Below are positions 26,902-37,307 of a DNA stretch of 64,000 nucleotides, piece by piece. Each line of letters begins with the position of its first letter. The stretch's first letter is position 1. Below the pieces are notes generated by a model, which did not search any database, was not told where the DNA came from, and saw only the letters and a list, made by a program, of their open reading frames with translations. A program made the position numbers and the translations under genes. Source of the stretch: Gleimia hominis (GTDB taxonomy: Bacteria; Actinomycetota; Actinomycetes; Actinomycetales; Actinomycetaceae); assembly GCF_002871945.2 (NCBI RefSeq), contig NZ_CP126963.1:434001-498000 (forward strand), written 5' to 3'.

Positions 26902-28293
26902 GTGAAGAGCACTGTTGAAAACCTTGAATCGACGAAGGTGAAAGTCAGCGTCGAAGTTCCCTACGAGGAACTGAAGAAGGACATGGACGCTGCGTACAAA
27001 GAGATTTCCAACCAGGTGAACGTACCTGGGTTCCGCCGCGGTAAAGTTCCCCCGCGGATTATTGACCAGCGGTTCGGACGCGTCACCGTGATCGAACAGG
27101 CCATCAACGCTGCAATGCCCCGCCTGTACAGTGGCGCCGTTGAAGAACACGAGCTGCGCCCAGTAGCGCAACCAGAAATCGACGTGGAAGAAATCCCAAA
27201 CACCACCGGTAAACCCGGTGGAGAACTGAAGTTCACCGCGGAAATCCTGGTTATCCCCCCGTTCGAGATTCCGTCTCTAGACGGGTTGGAAATCGAGGTC
27301 GACCCCCTCGAGGTCACAGATAAAGACGTGGACGCAGAACTGGAAGAGCTGCAAACCCGGTTCGCGACCCTCAAGACTATTAAACGCAAAGCGAAGAAAG
27401 GTGACTTCGCAACCCTGGATCTCGTTGCCAAAATCGGGGACGAAGAAGTTGACAGCGTCTCCGACGTGTCCTACGAAATCGGTTCCAAATCGATGCTCGA
27501 CGGTATGGATAAAGCCCTCACCGGGATGAAAGCCGATGAGGAAACAACCTTCACCACCACCCTCAAAGGTGGGGAGCACGAAGGGGAAGAAGCGGACGTG
27601 ACCCTCAAGGTGAAAGCCATGAAGACCCGCGAACTACCTAAAGCCGACGACGATTTCGCTCAGATGGTGTCCGAATTCGACACGATCGACGAACTGCGCG
27701 ACGACTTGAAGAACACTGCTCAATCACGCAAACAGGGTGAGCAGGCTCTGCAGGCCCGCGACCGCCTCCTAGACAAACTGATTGACGGCGCGAAGATTGA
27801 AATCCCCAAGCAGGTAGTGGAAGAAGAACTACCGAAACTGGTGGGTGAAGACGCGAAACCTGCGGACAAGACAAAGGGCCGCAAGCAAATCCGGCGGCAA
27901 CTGTCGGAGCAGGCTCTTCTGCAAGACCTCGCGGCTGCGCGGGAAGTGCGTGTTGGCCAGCAGGAAGTGTTCGAGTACATCATGCAGATGGCGCAGATGC
28001 ACGGGCTGGAACCAGCTCAACTGATGCAGAGCCAGGAGCAGGTATCCGCCCTGGTGGGTGACCTGACCCGCACCAAGGCGCTCGCCCTGACCCTCGGGAA
28101 GGTTACCGTTAAAGACACGAACGGCGACGAGGTAGACCTCAGCGAGTTCACCAAAGACCCGCTTGAGGAGCAAGAAAAAGCAGCTGAGCAAGCGGCACAA
28201 ACCGCTGAAACTGAAGCGGCGGACAACGCTTCCGACAAAGATGAGAAGGACGCGGCGGCGGAATCCGAAGATGAAAGCGCAGACGAGAAGTAA
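26902..28293 (+). CDS. tig: Trigger factor (ribosome-associated chaperone)
   Basis: Chaperone and peptidyl-prolyl isomerase that binds the ribosomal exit tunnel. I choose GTG 26902 (VKSTVENLES), nine bases after GGAG; a GTG at 26896 is too close to that site. The 463 residues comprise the ribosome-binding N-domain with the signature VPGFRRGKVP, the FKBP-type isomerase domain (about 150-245), and the helical C-domain with a very acidic, Ala-rich tail from about 425. The clpP1-clpP2-clpX genes follow on the same strand, the usual bacterial order linking folding and degradation. Confidence 0.96.
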   Translation: MKSTVENLESTKVKVSVEVPYEELKKDMDAAYKEISNQVNVPGFRRGKVPPRIIDQRFGRVTVIEQAINAAMPRLYSGAVEEHELRPVAQPEIDVEEIPNTTGKPGGELKFTAEILVIPPFEIPSLDGLEIEVDPLEVTDKDVDAELEELQTRFATLKTIKRKAKKGDFATLDLVAKIGDEEVDSVSDVSYEIGSKSMLDGMDKALTGMKADEETTFTTTLKGGEHEGEEADVTLKVKAMKTRELPKADDDFAQMVSEFDTIDELRDDLKNTAQSRKQGEQALQARDRLLDKLIDGAKIEIPKQVVEEELPKLVGEDAKPADKTKGRKQIRRQLSEQALLQDLAAAREVRVGQQEVFEYIMQMAQMHGLEPAQLMQSQEQVSALVGDLTRTKALALTLGKVTVKDTNGDEVDLSEFTKDPLEEQEKAAEQAAQTAETEAADNASDKDEKDAAAESEDESADEK

Positions 28294-28317
28294 CTCGTAG
28301 CGCACACAGCAGCGCAG

Positions 28318-28350
28318 AGGCGGGTGAGCCGGGTGGCTCATCCGCCTTTG
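28318..28350 (+). terminator. tig terminator hairpin
   Basis: AGGCGGGTGAGCC pairs with GGCTCATCCGCCT around a GGGT loop, followed by TTG. It lies 24 bases after the tig stop and before the clpP1 promoter region. Confidence 0.75.
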
Positions 28351-28363
28351 GCGTATAAAAGAG

Positions 28364-28400
28364 CGTTCATATCTGGAGTTGGAACCGTTCACAGATGGAG
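28364..28400. promoter_or_regulatory. 22-bp-spaced direct repeat upstream of clpP1
   Basis: CGTTCATATCTGGAG (28364) and CGTTCACAGATGGAG (28386) match at 11 of 15 positions with a 22-base offset. They lie about 150 bases before clpP1. They may bind a regulator of the clp operon such as ClgR, but the sequence is not the ClgR palindrome as I know it. Confidence 0.35.
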
Positions 28401-28539
28401 GGTGAGGGCAGTGGGAAATACTGCGCGGGGCGGCGCGTGTGCGCCAAAAGCGAAAAGCCTTGTTGAACCGGGATATTCCCCGCCGCAGACCATAAACTGG
28501 GTACAGTTTGAATAAGAATCTGAACGGGAAGGAATAACA

Positions 28540-29142
28540 GTGGCTGAAACTGAAGATCCCCGTAGCGGCCAGAACATGGTTTTCGATCGGCTCCTGAAAG
28601 AGCGGATCATCTGGCTCGGGTCTGACGTTCGCGACGACAATGCGAACGAGATCTGCGCAAAAATGCTCCTCCTGGCAGCGCAAGACCCCGACAAAGACAT
28701 TTACCTATACATCAACAGCCCGGGTGGATCCGTAACCGCCGGAATGGCGATTTACGACACAATGCAGTTCATACAACCCGACGTCGTCACGGTCGCCATG
28801 GGCATGGCTGCCTCGATGGGCCAGTTCTTGCTCACCGCCGGCGCCCCTGGGAAACGGTACGCCACCCCGCACGCGCGGATCTTGATGCACCAACCTTCCG
28901 GTGGGGTTGGTGGCACGGCCGCGGACATTCGTATCAACGCGGACCTCATCCTCAAGATGAAACGCGAACTAGCGGAAATCACCGCGCAACGCACGGGTAA
29001 ATCCCTGGAACAGATCAATGCGGACGCTGACCGCGACCGCTGGTTCACCGCCCAGGAAGCTTTGGAATACGGGTTCTTTGACCACATCGTCACGAGTGCT
29101 AAATCAGTGGCCGGTGGTGGCAGTGCCCACGAGAGCGAGTAG
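28540..29142 (+). CDS. clpP1: ATP-dependent Clp protease proteolytic subunit 1
   Basis: Serine protease subunit that forms the barrel of ClpXP/ClpCP. The 200 residues hold the catalytic Ser92 in GMAASMGQF, His117 in LMHQPSGG, and the Asp in the DADRDRW helix region. The N-terminus carries the axial loop. The second clpP lies 12 bases downstream with an AAGGA site. Paired ClpP1/ClpP2 in actinobacteria form mixed double rings, and the arrangement here supports that. Confidence 0.96.
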   Translation: MAETEDPRSGQNMVFDRLLKERIIWLGSDVRDDNANEICAKMLLLAAQDPDKDIYLYINSPGGSVTAGMAIYDTMQFIQPDVVTVAMGMAASMGQFLLTAGAPGKRYATPHARILMHQPSGGVGGTAADIRINADLILKMKRELAEITAQRTGKSLEQINADADRDRWFTAQEALEYGFFDHIVTSAKSVAGGGSAHESE

Positions 29143-29154
29143 GAGTAGTAAGGA

Positions 29155-29781
29155 ATGAATAACCAGATGCAAATGCCAAGTGCCCGCTACGTCCTTCCGC
29201 AGTTCGAGGAACGCACAGCCTACGGTTTCAAACGCCAAGACCCATACGGCAAACTGTTCGAAGATCGAATCGTGTTCCTAGGCGTGCAGGTAGACGACGC
29301 CTCCGCGGATGACATCATGGCACAGCTGCTCGTGTTGGAAGCCCAAGACCCGGACTCGTTGATCACCATGTACATCAACAGCCCCGGCGGGTCATTCACC
29401 GCAATGACAGCCATCTACGACACGATGCAGTACATCAAACCGCAGATCCAAACCGTGTGTCTAGGCCAAGCTGCATCCGCCGCAGCGGTCCTGTTAGCCG
29501 GGGGGACGCCCGGACGGCGCCTCGCCCTCCCGAATGCGCGAGTTCTGATCCACCAACCCGCCATGGAAGGAGCCCGCGGGCAGGCTTCAGATATTGAAAT
29601 CATTGCCGAAGAGATTGAACGCATGCGCACCTGGCTGGAGGAAACACTGGCGAAACACTCCGGCCGCACCGCAGAGCAGGTTCGTCGCGACATTGACCGC
29701 GACAAGATCCTCACGGCAAATCAAGCCCTAGACTACGGCTTAATCGACCAAGTACTCACGTCGCGTAAAGCACAGCAATAG
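29155..29781 (+). CDS. clpP2: ATP-dependent Clp protease proteolytic subunit 2
   Basis: Second ClpP paralogue, 208 residues. It carries the Ser nucleophile in [12 protein letters not shown], the His in LIHQPAMEG and the DRDK segment. The AASAAA version of the serine loop is typical of actinobacterial ClpP2, which supplies the ring that docks the ATPase. It lies between clpP1 and clpX on the same strand. A hairpin separates it from clpX. Confidence 0.96.
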   Translation: MNNQMQMPSARYVLPQFEERTAYGFKRQDPYGKLFEDRIVFLGVQVDDASADDIMAQLLVLEAQDPDSLITMYINSPGGSFTAMTAIYDTMQYIKPQIQTVCLGQAASAAAVLLAGGTPGRRLALPNARVLIHQPAMEGARGQASDIEIIAEEIERMRTWLEETLAKHSGRTAEQVRRDIDRDKILTANQALDYGLIDQVLTSRKAQQ

Positions 29782-29800
29782 GCGCGGCTAAGTAGTACAC

Positions 29801-29833
29801 ATACCGGGTATCAACTACAGTGGTACCCGGTAT
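29801..29833 (+). other. Hairpin between clpP2 and clpX
   Basis: ATACCGGGTA at 29801-29810 pairs perfectly with TACCCGGTAT at 29824-29833 around a 13-base loop. It ends about 10 bases before the clpX ribosome site (AGGAGG). It may be an attenuator, an RNA-processing site or a weak terminator that sets clpX apart from clpP1P2. Confidence 0.55.
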
Positions 29834-29854
29834 ATGCATTTTAGGAGGTAACCG

Positions 29855-31117
29855 GTGACGCGCTTTGCAGACTCGGGCGAACTGCTCAAATGCTCTTTTT
29901 GCGGCAAGAGCCAAAAACAAGTGCTGAAACTGATTGGTGGGCCCGGCGTATACATTTGCAATGAATGTATCGAACTGTGCAACGACCTCATTCAAGAAGA
30001 ACTCGCCACCCAAGAAGGTAAACCCCTTGCGAAACTACCGAAACCGAGGGAGATCTTCGATTTCCTCGGCAATTACGTGATCTCGCAAGACGACGCGAAA
30101 CGCGCACTTTCCGTGGCAGTGTACAACCATTACAAGCGTCTCAACGCAGCGCAAAGTAACGGGGAGAAACTGGATATGGAACTCACCAAATCCAACATCC
30201 TCCTACTCGGACCCACCGGAACGGGGAAAACCCACCTGGCGCGCACGCTCGCCCGCATGCTCGAAGTACCATTCGCGATCGTTGACGCCACCGCGCTAAC
30301 CGAAGCAGGCTACGTGGGGGAGGACGTGGAGAACATCCTCCTGAAACTTATCCAAGCTGCAGATGGCGACGTCAAACGAGCCGAACGCGGCATAATTTAC
30401 ATCGACGAAATCGACAAGATTGGCCGCAAAGCCGAAAACGCGTCGATTACCCGTGATGTTTCCGGTGAGGGCGTGCAGCAAGCCCTGTTGAAGATTATTG
30501 AGGGAACCACCGCGTCCGTACCCCCGCAAGGTGGGCGCAAACACCCGAACCAACAGTTCTTAGAAATCGACACGTCTGGGATTCTCTTTATCGCCGCTGG
30601 TGCTTTCGCGGGCATCGACGAGATCGTGAAAGCCCGCTTGGGTCGGCGCACCACTGGGTTCAACTCCGACCTGAAATCCGCCGCTGAGTACGGTGACCTC
30701 TACAAGCAAGTTACGCCTGAAGACTTGCACAAATACGGGATGATTCCCGAATTCATTGGGCGCTTGCCGGTGATCACCTCGGTGGCGCACCTGGGGGAAT
30801 CAGATCTCGTGCGGGTACTAACGGAACCGAAGAACTGTTTGGTGCGCCAATACCAGCAGCTTTTTGCGTTAGATGACGTACAACTTCAGTTCACCCACGA
30901 GGCCCTAACCGCAGTTGCGCGCAAAGCCAACGCTCGGAAGACCGGGGCCCGGGCGCTATCGTCCATTTTGGAGAAAACCCTATCTCCGATCATGTTTGAA
31001 GTTCCGTCGTTGCCTGAGGTCGGTCGCGTAACCGTGACCTCTGCGGTCGTCACCGACGGGGCGCAACCAGACTTAGAATTGCGTGCAGACATGCTTGAGG
31101 AATCCCAAAGTGCGTGA
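29855..31117 (+). CDS. clpX: ATP-dependent Clp protease ATP-binding subunit ClpX
   Basis: Hexameric AAA+ unfoldase that feeds substrates to ClpP. The GTG start follows AGGAGG. The 420 residues have an N-terminal C4 zinc-binding domain (CSFCGKSQ and CNECIELC), Walker A GPTGTGKT near residue 117, pore loop GYVGED, Walker [10 protein letters not shown], and the Arg-finger/sensor region in FIGRLPV. The [10 protein letters not shown] segment near the centre carries the ClpP-contacting loop in this family. It is the last gene of the tig-clp block and overlaps chorismate mutase by eight bases. Confidence 0.97.
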   Translation: MTRFADSGELLKCSFCGKSQKQVLKLIGGPGVYICNECIELCNDLIQEELATQEGKPLAKLPKPREIFDFLGNYVISQDDAKRALSVAVYNHYKRLNAAQSNGEKLDMELTKSNILLLGPTGTGKTHLARTLARMLEVPFAIVDATALTEAGYVGEDVENILLKLIQAADGDVKRAERGIIYIDEIDKIGRKAENASITRDVSGEGVQQALLKIIEGTTASVPPQGGRKHPNQQFLEIDTSGILFIAAGAFAGIDEIVKARLGRRTTGFNSDLKSAAEYGDLYKQVTPEDLHKYGMIPEFIGRLPVITSVAHLGESDLVRVLTEPKNCLVRQYQQLFALDDVQLQFTHEALTAVARKANARKTGARALSSILEKTLSPIMFEVPSLPEVGRVTVTSAVVTDGAQPDLELRADMLEESQSA

Positions 31118-31502
31118 CCCACAAGCCGCGCGGCAACCGGAGGGTAGTGAAGCCGGGCCGGAAGCGGAAACTGGGGTGAAGGCGGAGCAGCGATGCGTGA
31201 ACGAACTAGAACGCGTCCGCAAGTCAATCGATAATCTGGACGCCGCGCTTATACACATCCTGGCGGAACGGTTCCGCTGCACGCACCAGGTGGGACAGAT
31301 CAAAGCTGAAAGGGGATTACCCGCCACAGACCGCGAGCGTGAGGCAGAGCAGCTACGCCGGTTTGAACAGCTCGCACGCGAATCCAACCTAGATCCCACG
31401 TTCGCGCAGAAGCTACTGCGCGCCATTCTCGACGAAGTGGTGCGCCACCACGAGGTATTAAAGCAGCGGGGGAGTCTACGCAGTAGTGCCGACGGTAGCT
31501 AA
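31110..31502 (+). CDS. Chorismate mutase (AroQ type)
   Basis: Converts chorismate to prephenate for phenylalanine and tyrosine. I start at GTG 31110, inside the end of clpX, giving 130 residues; the first 35 are a polar, low-complexity extension. The AroQ helical domain follows from [22 protein letters not shown], with the conserved Arg, Asp and [10 protein letters not shown] segment, then a third helix with [11 protein letters not shown]. No signal peptide is present, so it is the cytosolic form. Its overlap with clpX implies co-transcription with the protease genes, a link without clear metabolic meaning. Confidence 0.88.
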   Translation: MRDPQAARQPEGSEAGPEAETGVKAEQRCVNELERVRKSIDNLDAALIHILAERFRCTHQVGQIKAERGLPATDREREAEQLRRFEQLARESNLDPTFAQKLLRAILDEVVRHHEVLKQRGSLRSSADGS

Positions 31503-31573
31503 ACACCGTCGAGTACCAGCAGCAAAACTGTGCTGAGCGCGAGTTAGTGCCCCAAAACTTCTAGCATTGACGT

Positions 31574-32509
31574 ATGGGCCAAATTATTCAAGGGATCCTC
31601 GCAATCACGATAATAATGTTCGTTGGTTGGCTCGCACGGCGAACCGGGGCTATTCGCACTGAATCCAGCGCGGTCCTCACGGACGTCGTGTACTGGATTG
31701 CAACCCCGGCACTACTATTTCACACCATCATCTCTTCGAACGTGCGGGCGGTCATCGGCAAACCTCTGCTGGTCGCTGCGGGATGCGGAGTCGTTGCCGC
31801 GTTATTCTTTGTGCTAGTTAGCCTCGTGTTTATCCGCCCAACCGGGTCGGATCTGGCGGTGGGCGCCATGTGCGGATCCTTGAACAACGCGGCCCACGTG
31901 GGGATTCCCATTGCGGTTTACGTTTTGGGATCTGCAATCCACGGGGTACCCGTCATGGTGTTCCAACTAGGTTTATTTACCCCCATGTTTTTTGTGCTCG
32001 TAGACTTCGTGTCTAGCGACCGTAAACCCACAATCTGTTCGGTGGCCAAAACGGTTCTGACAAACCCCATGGTGATTGCCGCGGTAGTAGGATTCGCATG
32101 TGCCTGGTGGAGTATCCGCGTGCCGACCCTGCTTAAAGAATCGTCGGAAATGCTGGGGCACGCCGCGCCCGCGCTGGTGCTCATTGCTTTCGGCGCGTCA
32201 ATGGTGGGTAAACGCCTGCGAGTACGGTCTGAACAAGGGCATCTAATCGCGCTCGCAGTGGTGAGTAAACTCGTGGTCCAACCGCTTGCTGCATTTGGTT
32301 TAGGCTACGCTCTCGACCTGCGATCGACTTCACTGATGGCCGTCACCATCATGGGTGCGCTACCTGCAGCACAGAACTGCTTCATAGCCGCCGTGCGCGC
32401 GCGGGCTGGGGTTAAACTAGCGCAAGGTGCTGTTTTGATTACAACGATAGGATCTCTATTCGTGTGCCTGGCAATCGCCTACGCTTTCCACCTCGCGGGC
32501 GTCGTGTAA
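31574..32509 (+). CDS. AEC-family (auxin efflux carrier) transporter
   Basis: Membrane permease of 311 residues with about ten hydrophobic segments in two inverted halves, each starting with a pattern like GWLARRTGAI and FGASMVGKRL. The central hydrophilic loop is short. In bacteria AEC proteins carry malate, lactate or other organic acids, but the substrate cannot be read from sequence. It begins 71 bases after chorismate mutase on the same strand, and may or may not share its transcript. Confidence 0.88.
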   Translation: MGQIIQGILAITIIMFVGWLARRTGAIRTESSAVLTDVVYWIATPALLFHTIISSNVRAVIGKPLLVAAGCGVVAALFFVLVSLVFIRPTGSDLAVGAMCGSLNNAAHVGIPIAVYVLGSAIHGVPVMVFQLGLFTPMFFVLVDFVSSDRKPTICSVAKTVLTNPMVIAAVVGFACAWWSIRVPTLLKESSEMLGHAAPALVLIAFGASMVGKRLRVRSEQGHLIALAVVSKLVVQPLAAFGLGYALDLRSTSLMAVTIMGALPAAQNCFIAAVRARAGVKLAQGAVLITTIGSLFVCLAIAYAFHLAGVV

Positions 32510-32587
32510 CTGCGCCGGCCAGTACGAGAAGAACCGCAAAAGGGTGCGGAGTATGGCAACCGCGCAGTGGTGAGGAGTAGGCGAACG

Positions 32588-34465
32588 CTAGTTCTGCGCG
32601 TCCGTAACCGGCCCGCCGTACAGATCGTTGATTTCGTCTTCGAACTGACGCAACACGAGCTCGCGTTTAACTTTCAAAGACGGAGTCAGTAAACCGTTTG
32701 CCTGCGTAAAATCCGTGGTCAAAATCTTGATCTTGCGGATCGATTCAGCCCGGGACACAGCCTGGTTAGCCCGTTCCACCGCCCGGTTCAACGCGCTTTG
32801 CACCTCCGGTTCATTCACCGCCTGGCTCAGCGTGAGTGGGGGAAGACCATGGTTCTTCAACCATCCCGGCAGCATTTCCGCATCCAACGTCACCAGTGCA
32901 CCGATGAACGGGCGCTTATCACCTACCACGACCACCTGCGAAATCAGCGGGTGTCCACGCAAGCGGTCTTCCAAAATGTTCGGTGCTACGTTCTTCCCAC
33001 CGGCGGTAACAATCAACTCTTTCAACCGACCCGTGATCCGCAAGTATCCGTCGCGATCCAGCGAACCGAAGTCGCCGGTGTGGAACCAACCGTCCTCATC
33101 TATCGACTCTGCGGTGCGTTCCGGCAAATTATGGTATTCAGAGAACACGGACGGGCCCTTCACAAGGATCTCCCGGTTTTGTGCTATCCGCACGTTCACA
33201 GTGGCAATCGGTTTGCCAACCGTGCCGATCTTACTTAAATCGGGGGTGTTAACCGCCAGGGGAGCAGTCGTCTCCGTTAAACCGTAGCCTTCCAAAACGG
33301 TGACCCCCATGCCGCGATAGAAGTGGCCAAGCCGTTCACCGAGCGGGCCACCACCCGAAATGACGTAGTCAACATTGCCACCAAGCAGGTCCCGCAGTTT
33401 GCGGTACACGAGCGCGTCCGCCAGCTGATGTTGAGTCTTTAACACGCGCGAAGGTCCCTCTTCAGTGCTGAGCGCACGCGAGTACTCAATCGCCGTTTTA
33501 GCTGCCCACGAAAACGTTGTGTGCTTCAACCCCGTCCCCGCGGTTTGCTGCGCGGAGTTGTAAATCTTCTCTAGCACCCGAGGAACCGCCAGTAAATACG
33601 AAGGTCGGAACGACTCGAGGTCCGACAGCAGGTTCTTTGTGTCCGGCGTGTGTCCCAGCACACCCTCACCGGTAAGCTGGAATACCTCCAAAAACCGCGC
33701 GTAAACGTGGGCGAGTGGGAGGAACAGCAACAGGCGAGACTTAGAGTGCTTCGCAATCTGTGGCATCCACTCGTGCCCGTTTAGGCACAGGGACGTGAAG
33801 TTAGAGTGCTTCAACTCCACTCCCTTAGGCTTCCCAGTTGTCCCAGACGTGTAAATAATCGTTGCGGTGTCGTCGATAGTTAGTTCCGACAGGCATTGCA
33901 GGACGCGTTCTTGAGGTACATCCGCAGCGTCTGCTGTTACCCGCAGCATCGCCGAGTTATCGAACGAGAAAATCTTGAGGCCCTCCACGCCACTGGAACG
34001 TGCAGCCTGAACCAACTGGTACATGACCATCGTTTCAGTGAACACTACTTTAGCGCGTGAATCCTCAAGAATATGCGCAATCTGATCCACCGAAGAAGTC
34101 TCGTAAATGGGGACAACGACAAGGCCCAAAGACCAGCCCGCGACGTCTAAGAGCGTCCACTCGTAGCGGGTGTGCGACATGATCGCAATCGCGTCCCCGC
34201 GCTTGAGTCCCATCGCCAAGAGGCCGCGCGCTACGGTATCCACCTCATCAATGAACTCACCGCCCGAAACGTTGCGCCACGTGGAACCCATCTGCGACTT
34301 CTGCGCCACCACCGTGGCCTGCGGATTAGCGCGAACGCGTTCGCGAATTAGGTGCGCGATCGTCTGCTCGGGTTCAACCGTGCGTAAAATCGGTCCGTGC
34401 CACTCGACCACATCCTGCTGGTCACCTGTGCCACCACTCAAGTTCGCTTCAGTTTCTGCTGTCAT
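32588..34465 (-). CDS. Long-chain acyl-CoA synthetase (AMP-forming)
   Basis: Activates fatty acids to acyl-CoA with ATP. I choose the ATG at 34465 (MTAETEANLS) because GAGGAA precedes it; the frame could extend five codons upstream. The 625 residues carry the AMP-binding signature TIIYTSGTTGKPKG near residue 210, the GYGLTETTAPLAVN motif, the DGWFHTGDFG motif, and the GRLKELIVTAGGKNVAPN hinge. The length and the VYARFLEVFQ region fit the FadD15-like group common in actinobacteria. It starts just after the valS stop on the same strand (17-base gap). Confidence 0.93.
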   Translation of the reverse strand: MTAETEANLSGGTGDQQDVVEWHGPILRTVEPEQTIAHLIRERVRANPQATVVAQKSQMGSTWRNVSGGEFIDEVDTVARGLLAMGLKRGDAIAIMSHTRYEWTLLDVAGWSLGLVVVPIYETSSVDQIAHILEDSRAKVVFTETMVMYQLVQAARSSGVEGLKIFSFDNSAMLRVTADAADVPQERVLQCLSELTIDDTATIIYTSGTTGKPKGVELKHSNFTSLCLNGHEWMPQIAKHSKSRLLLFLPLAHVYARFLEVFQLTGEGVLGHTPDTKNLLSDLESFRPSYLLAVPRVLEKIYNSAQQTAGTGLKHTTFSWAAKTAIEYSRALSTEEGPSRVLKTQHQLADALVYRKLRDLLGGNVDYVISGGGPLGERLGHFYRGMGVTVLEGYGLTETTAPLAVNTPDLSKIGTVGKPIATVNVRIAQNREILVKGPSVFSEYHNLPERTAESIDEDGWFHTGDFGSLDRDGYLRITGRLKELIVTAGGKNVAPNILEDRLRGHPLISQVVVVGDKRPFIGALVTLDAEMLPGWLKNHGLPPLTLSQAVNEPEVQSALNRAVERANQAVSRAESIRKIKILTTDFTQANGLLTPSLKVKRELVLRQFEDEINDLYGGPVTDAQN

Positions 34466-34482
34466 ATACCCGTTCCTCAAAC

Positions 34483-37155
34483 CTATTTCTTGCGTTTAAC
34501 CCGAGGTGGGGCAACGCCCAATTCGTAATCACTCACCACAATCTCATCGCCCGACGAAGGCACAACCTCCATCTGACCCTCCACGTGAGTAACTTTAGCG
34601 AGATCTTCGCGCACCATCTCAAGTAACTCCACCTGAGCGGTAGGAACCTCAAGAGACACTTTCAGATACGGAGTGCGCGGCGACACTTTCTTTTCGGACT
34701 TGATTCGGCGCAACTTAATCAACGCTGCGGACGCGGTGTGCAGCACGTTTGGATCACCATCAACCCCATCTAGCTCAATCAGCGTGGGCCACTGTGCAGT
34801 GTGGACGGAACCAGATCGGTACCACGACCACACCTCTTCTGCGGCGAACGGCAAGAACGGGGCGAACAAACGCACCATCGTATCCACCACAATCGTCAAC
34901 GCACACCGCGCCGAAACTGCCTGCGACGCGTTCCATACGCAGTCGCGGTTGTACGCGCGTTCTTTCACCAGCTCTAAATAATCGTTGCAGAACGTCCAGA
35001 AGAACGTTTCCGACACCGACAGTGCGCGCGTGTGATCAAAAGCCTCGAACGCTTCCGTTGCCTGCCGCACAACCTCACGCAGTTGCGCAACTACCGCCCG
35101 GTCGATATCTTCCGTCACGTGCAGCGGGTTGAGGTCCAAATCCGCACCCTGCCCCATAGTTAACGCGAACTTTGAGGCATTAAGCAGTTTGATCGCCAGC
35201 CGCCGTCCGATCTTCATTTGCGCTTCGTCAAACGCCGTGTCGGCCCCCAGTCGGGCGGACGCCGCCCAGTAGCGAACCGCGTCGGAACCATGCTTTTCCA
35301 GCAGCCCCATGGGGGTCACCACATTGCCTTTAGATTTCGACATTTTCTTTCGGTCCGGATCTAAGATCCATCCCGAAAGCGTAGCGTGCTTCCACGGGAG
35401 TTCGTCAAACTCCAGGTGGGCACGCACCACGGTTGAGAACAACCAAGTGCGAATAATGTCGTGCGCCTGCGGACGCACATCCATTGGATAAACCTTTTCG
35501 AACAACGCGTCATCGTGCAGCCACCCACCTGCAATCTGAGGGGTCAGTGACGACGTTGCCCACGTGTCCATAATGTCTGTTTCCCCGATGAATCCGCCGG
35601 CTTGCCCGCGCTGGTCCTCAGAGAAACCCTCTGGCACATCCACGGTCGGATCCACCGGAAGACGCTCTTCCGCCGGGGTGATCACGTTGTCGTAATCCAC
35701 TTCACCATCGGCATCCACGCCGTACCACAGGGGGAGGGGCACCCCGAAGAATCGTTGCCGGGACACCAACCAGTCTGAGTTCAAACCCTCCACCCAGTTT
35801 TGGTAGCGAACCGACATGTAATCCGGGTGGAACTGGAGTTGCTTCCCGCGGGCCAGCAGTTCCGCGTTCAACGATCCCTCACAGCCGGGTCGCGTGTAGT
35901 CGCGCCCACCGTTGCGGATATACCACTGCCGCGACGTGACAATCTCCAGGGGCTTATCGCCTTTCTCAAAGAAGTTCGTCATCCGCTGCGTCGGTTCCGG
36001 TTCACCTTTCATTTCCCCGGTTTCAGCCAGGTGCTCCACCACGACTTTCCGGGCGGAGAAAACGGTTTTACCAGCACATTCGGCGTACAGGGCGCGGCCG
36101 TCCTCATCGGTAATCCAATCGGGCACATCCTGTTTTATCCGCCCGTTGCGTGCTAACACGGGGCGGGTCGGCAGGTCCAGTTCGCGCCACCACTGCACGT
36201 CGGTGACGTCACCGAACGTACAGCACATCGCGATCCCCGCCCCCTTGTCCATCTCTGCCGCCGGGTGCGAGAGCACGGGTACCTCAACGTTAAAACCGGG
36301 GGAGCGCACAGTAGACCCAAACAAATCCTGGTACCGCGCGTCATCCGGGTGCGCAATCAAGGCAACGCAAGCCGGAAGCAGTTCCGGACGCGTCGTCTCA
36401 ATCAAGACGTCCGCCCCATCCGGCTTGTGGAACGCTAACGCATGGTAGTGACCCGGGTACTCGCGCGCCTCCAACTCAGCCTGCGCCACCGCCGTCTGGA
36501 ACGTCACGTCCCACAGTCCCGGTGCCTGCGCTTGATACGCTTCCCCCCGCGCCAAGTTACGCAAAAACGCGGCCTGCGCTACTTTCTGCGCCCGCTTCCC
36601 AATTGTCTGGTAGTTGTGATCCCAATCTACCGACAAGCCAAGCCGCCGCCACAGGGCCTCAAACGACTTCTCATCCTCAACCGTGAGCCGCTCGCACAAC
36701 TCCACGAAATTCTTACGAGAAATCGGGACTTGGTCGCGGTTTTTAATAGATTTACCCGTCCCACCCTCATGAGGGGGTGTGAAACTCGGATCGTAAGGCA
36801 AAGACGGATCGCACCGAACCCCGTAGTAATTCTGTACCCGACGCTCCGTAGGAAGACCGTTGTCATCCCAACCCATGGGGTAAAACACGGACTTACCACG
36901 CATGCGCTGGTAGCGGGCGAGCGTGTCCGTGTGCGTGTAAGAAAAAACGTGACCCACGTGCAGAGAACCCGACACAGTTGGGGGAGGAGTGTCTATTGAA
37001 AACACTTGCGAGCGGTCCACGTCCTCATTGAACGCATACACATCCGAATCATTCCAACGCGTCGACCACTTTTCTTCTAACCCATCTGCGCTCACCCGAT
37101 CGGGAACCGTGGGAGCGGGGAGTGTGCGCTGTATCTTAGATTGTGATGCGGACAT
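34483..37155 (-). CDS. valS: Valyl-tRNA synthetase, archaeal-like type
   Basis: Charges tRNA-Val. The 890 residues show the HIGH signature as HVGH in SGSLHVGHVFSYTHTD, KMSKS in KKMSKSKGNVV, and the CP1 editing region between them. The start of the catalytic domain (GWDDNGLPTERRVQNYYGVR) matches, from memory, the ValRS type found in archaea and some actinobacteria rather than the standard bacterial form. It lacks the long C-terminal coiled coil of standard bacterial ValRS. The GTATP-like edge of the downstream acyl-CoA synthetase is only 17 bases away. No T-box motif is seen upstream. Confidence 0.95.
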   Translation of the reverse strand: MSASQSKIQRTLPAPTVPDRVSADGLEEKWSTRWNDSDVYAFNEDVDRSQVFSIDTPPPTVSGSLHVGHVFSYTHTDTLARYQRMRGKSVFYPMGWDDNGLPTERRVQNYYGVRCDPSLPYDPSFTPPHEGGTGKSIKNRDQVPISRKNFVELCERLTVEDEKSFEALWRRLGLSVDWDHNYQTIGKRAQKVAQAAFLRNLARGEAYQAQAPGLWDVTFQTAVAQAELEAREYPGHYHALAFHKPDGADVLIETTRPELLPACVALIAHPDDARYQDLFGSTVRSPGFNVEVPVLSHPAAEMDKGAGIAMCCTFGDVTDVQWWRELDLPTRPVLARNGRIKQDVPDWITDEDGRALYAECAGKTVFSARKVVVEHLAETGEMKGEPEPTQRMTNFFEKGDKPLEIVTSRQWYIRNGGRDYTRPGCEGSLNAELLARGKQLQFHPDYMSVRYQNWVEGLNSDWLVSRQRFFGVPLPLWYGVDADGEVDYDNVITPAEERLPVDPTVDVPEGFSEDQRGQAGGFIGETDIMDTWATSSLTPQIAGGWLHDDALFEKVYPMDVRPQAHDIIRTWLFSTVVRAHLEFDELPWKHATLSGWILDPDRKKMSKSKGNVVTPMGLLEKHGSDAVRYWAASARLGADTAFDEAQMKIGRRLAIKLLNASKFALTMGQGADLDLNPLHVTEDIDRAVVAQLREVVRQATEAFEAFDHTRALSVSETFFWTFCNDYLELVKERAYNRDCVWNASQAVSARCALTIVVDTMVRLFAPFLPFAAEEVWSWYRSGSVHTAQWPTLIELDGVDGDPNVLHTASAALIKLRRIKSEKKVSPRTPYLKVSLEVPTAQVELLEMVREDLAKVTHVEGQMEVVPSSGDEIVVSDYELGVAPPRVKRKK

Positions 37156-37307
37156 TACCGTGTCGATCTCTTCCTCTACGTCGGATAAACCTGGTGCGCA
37201 TACCGCAAAAGGATACGCGCTGCCAATCTTACCAACTTTTACCCCCTAGACGCGCAACCGATTTCATCGCGCTAATCTCACAGCGTTGTTTTCACAACTC
37301 TGTTCTC

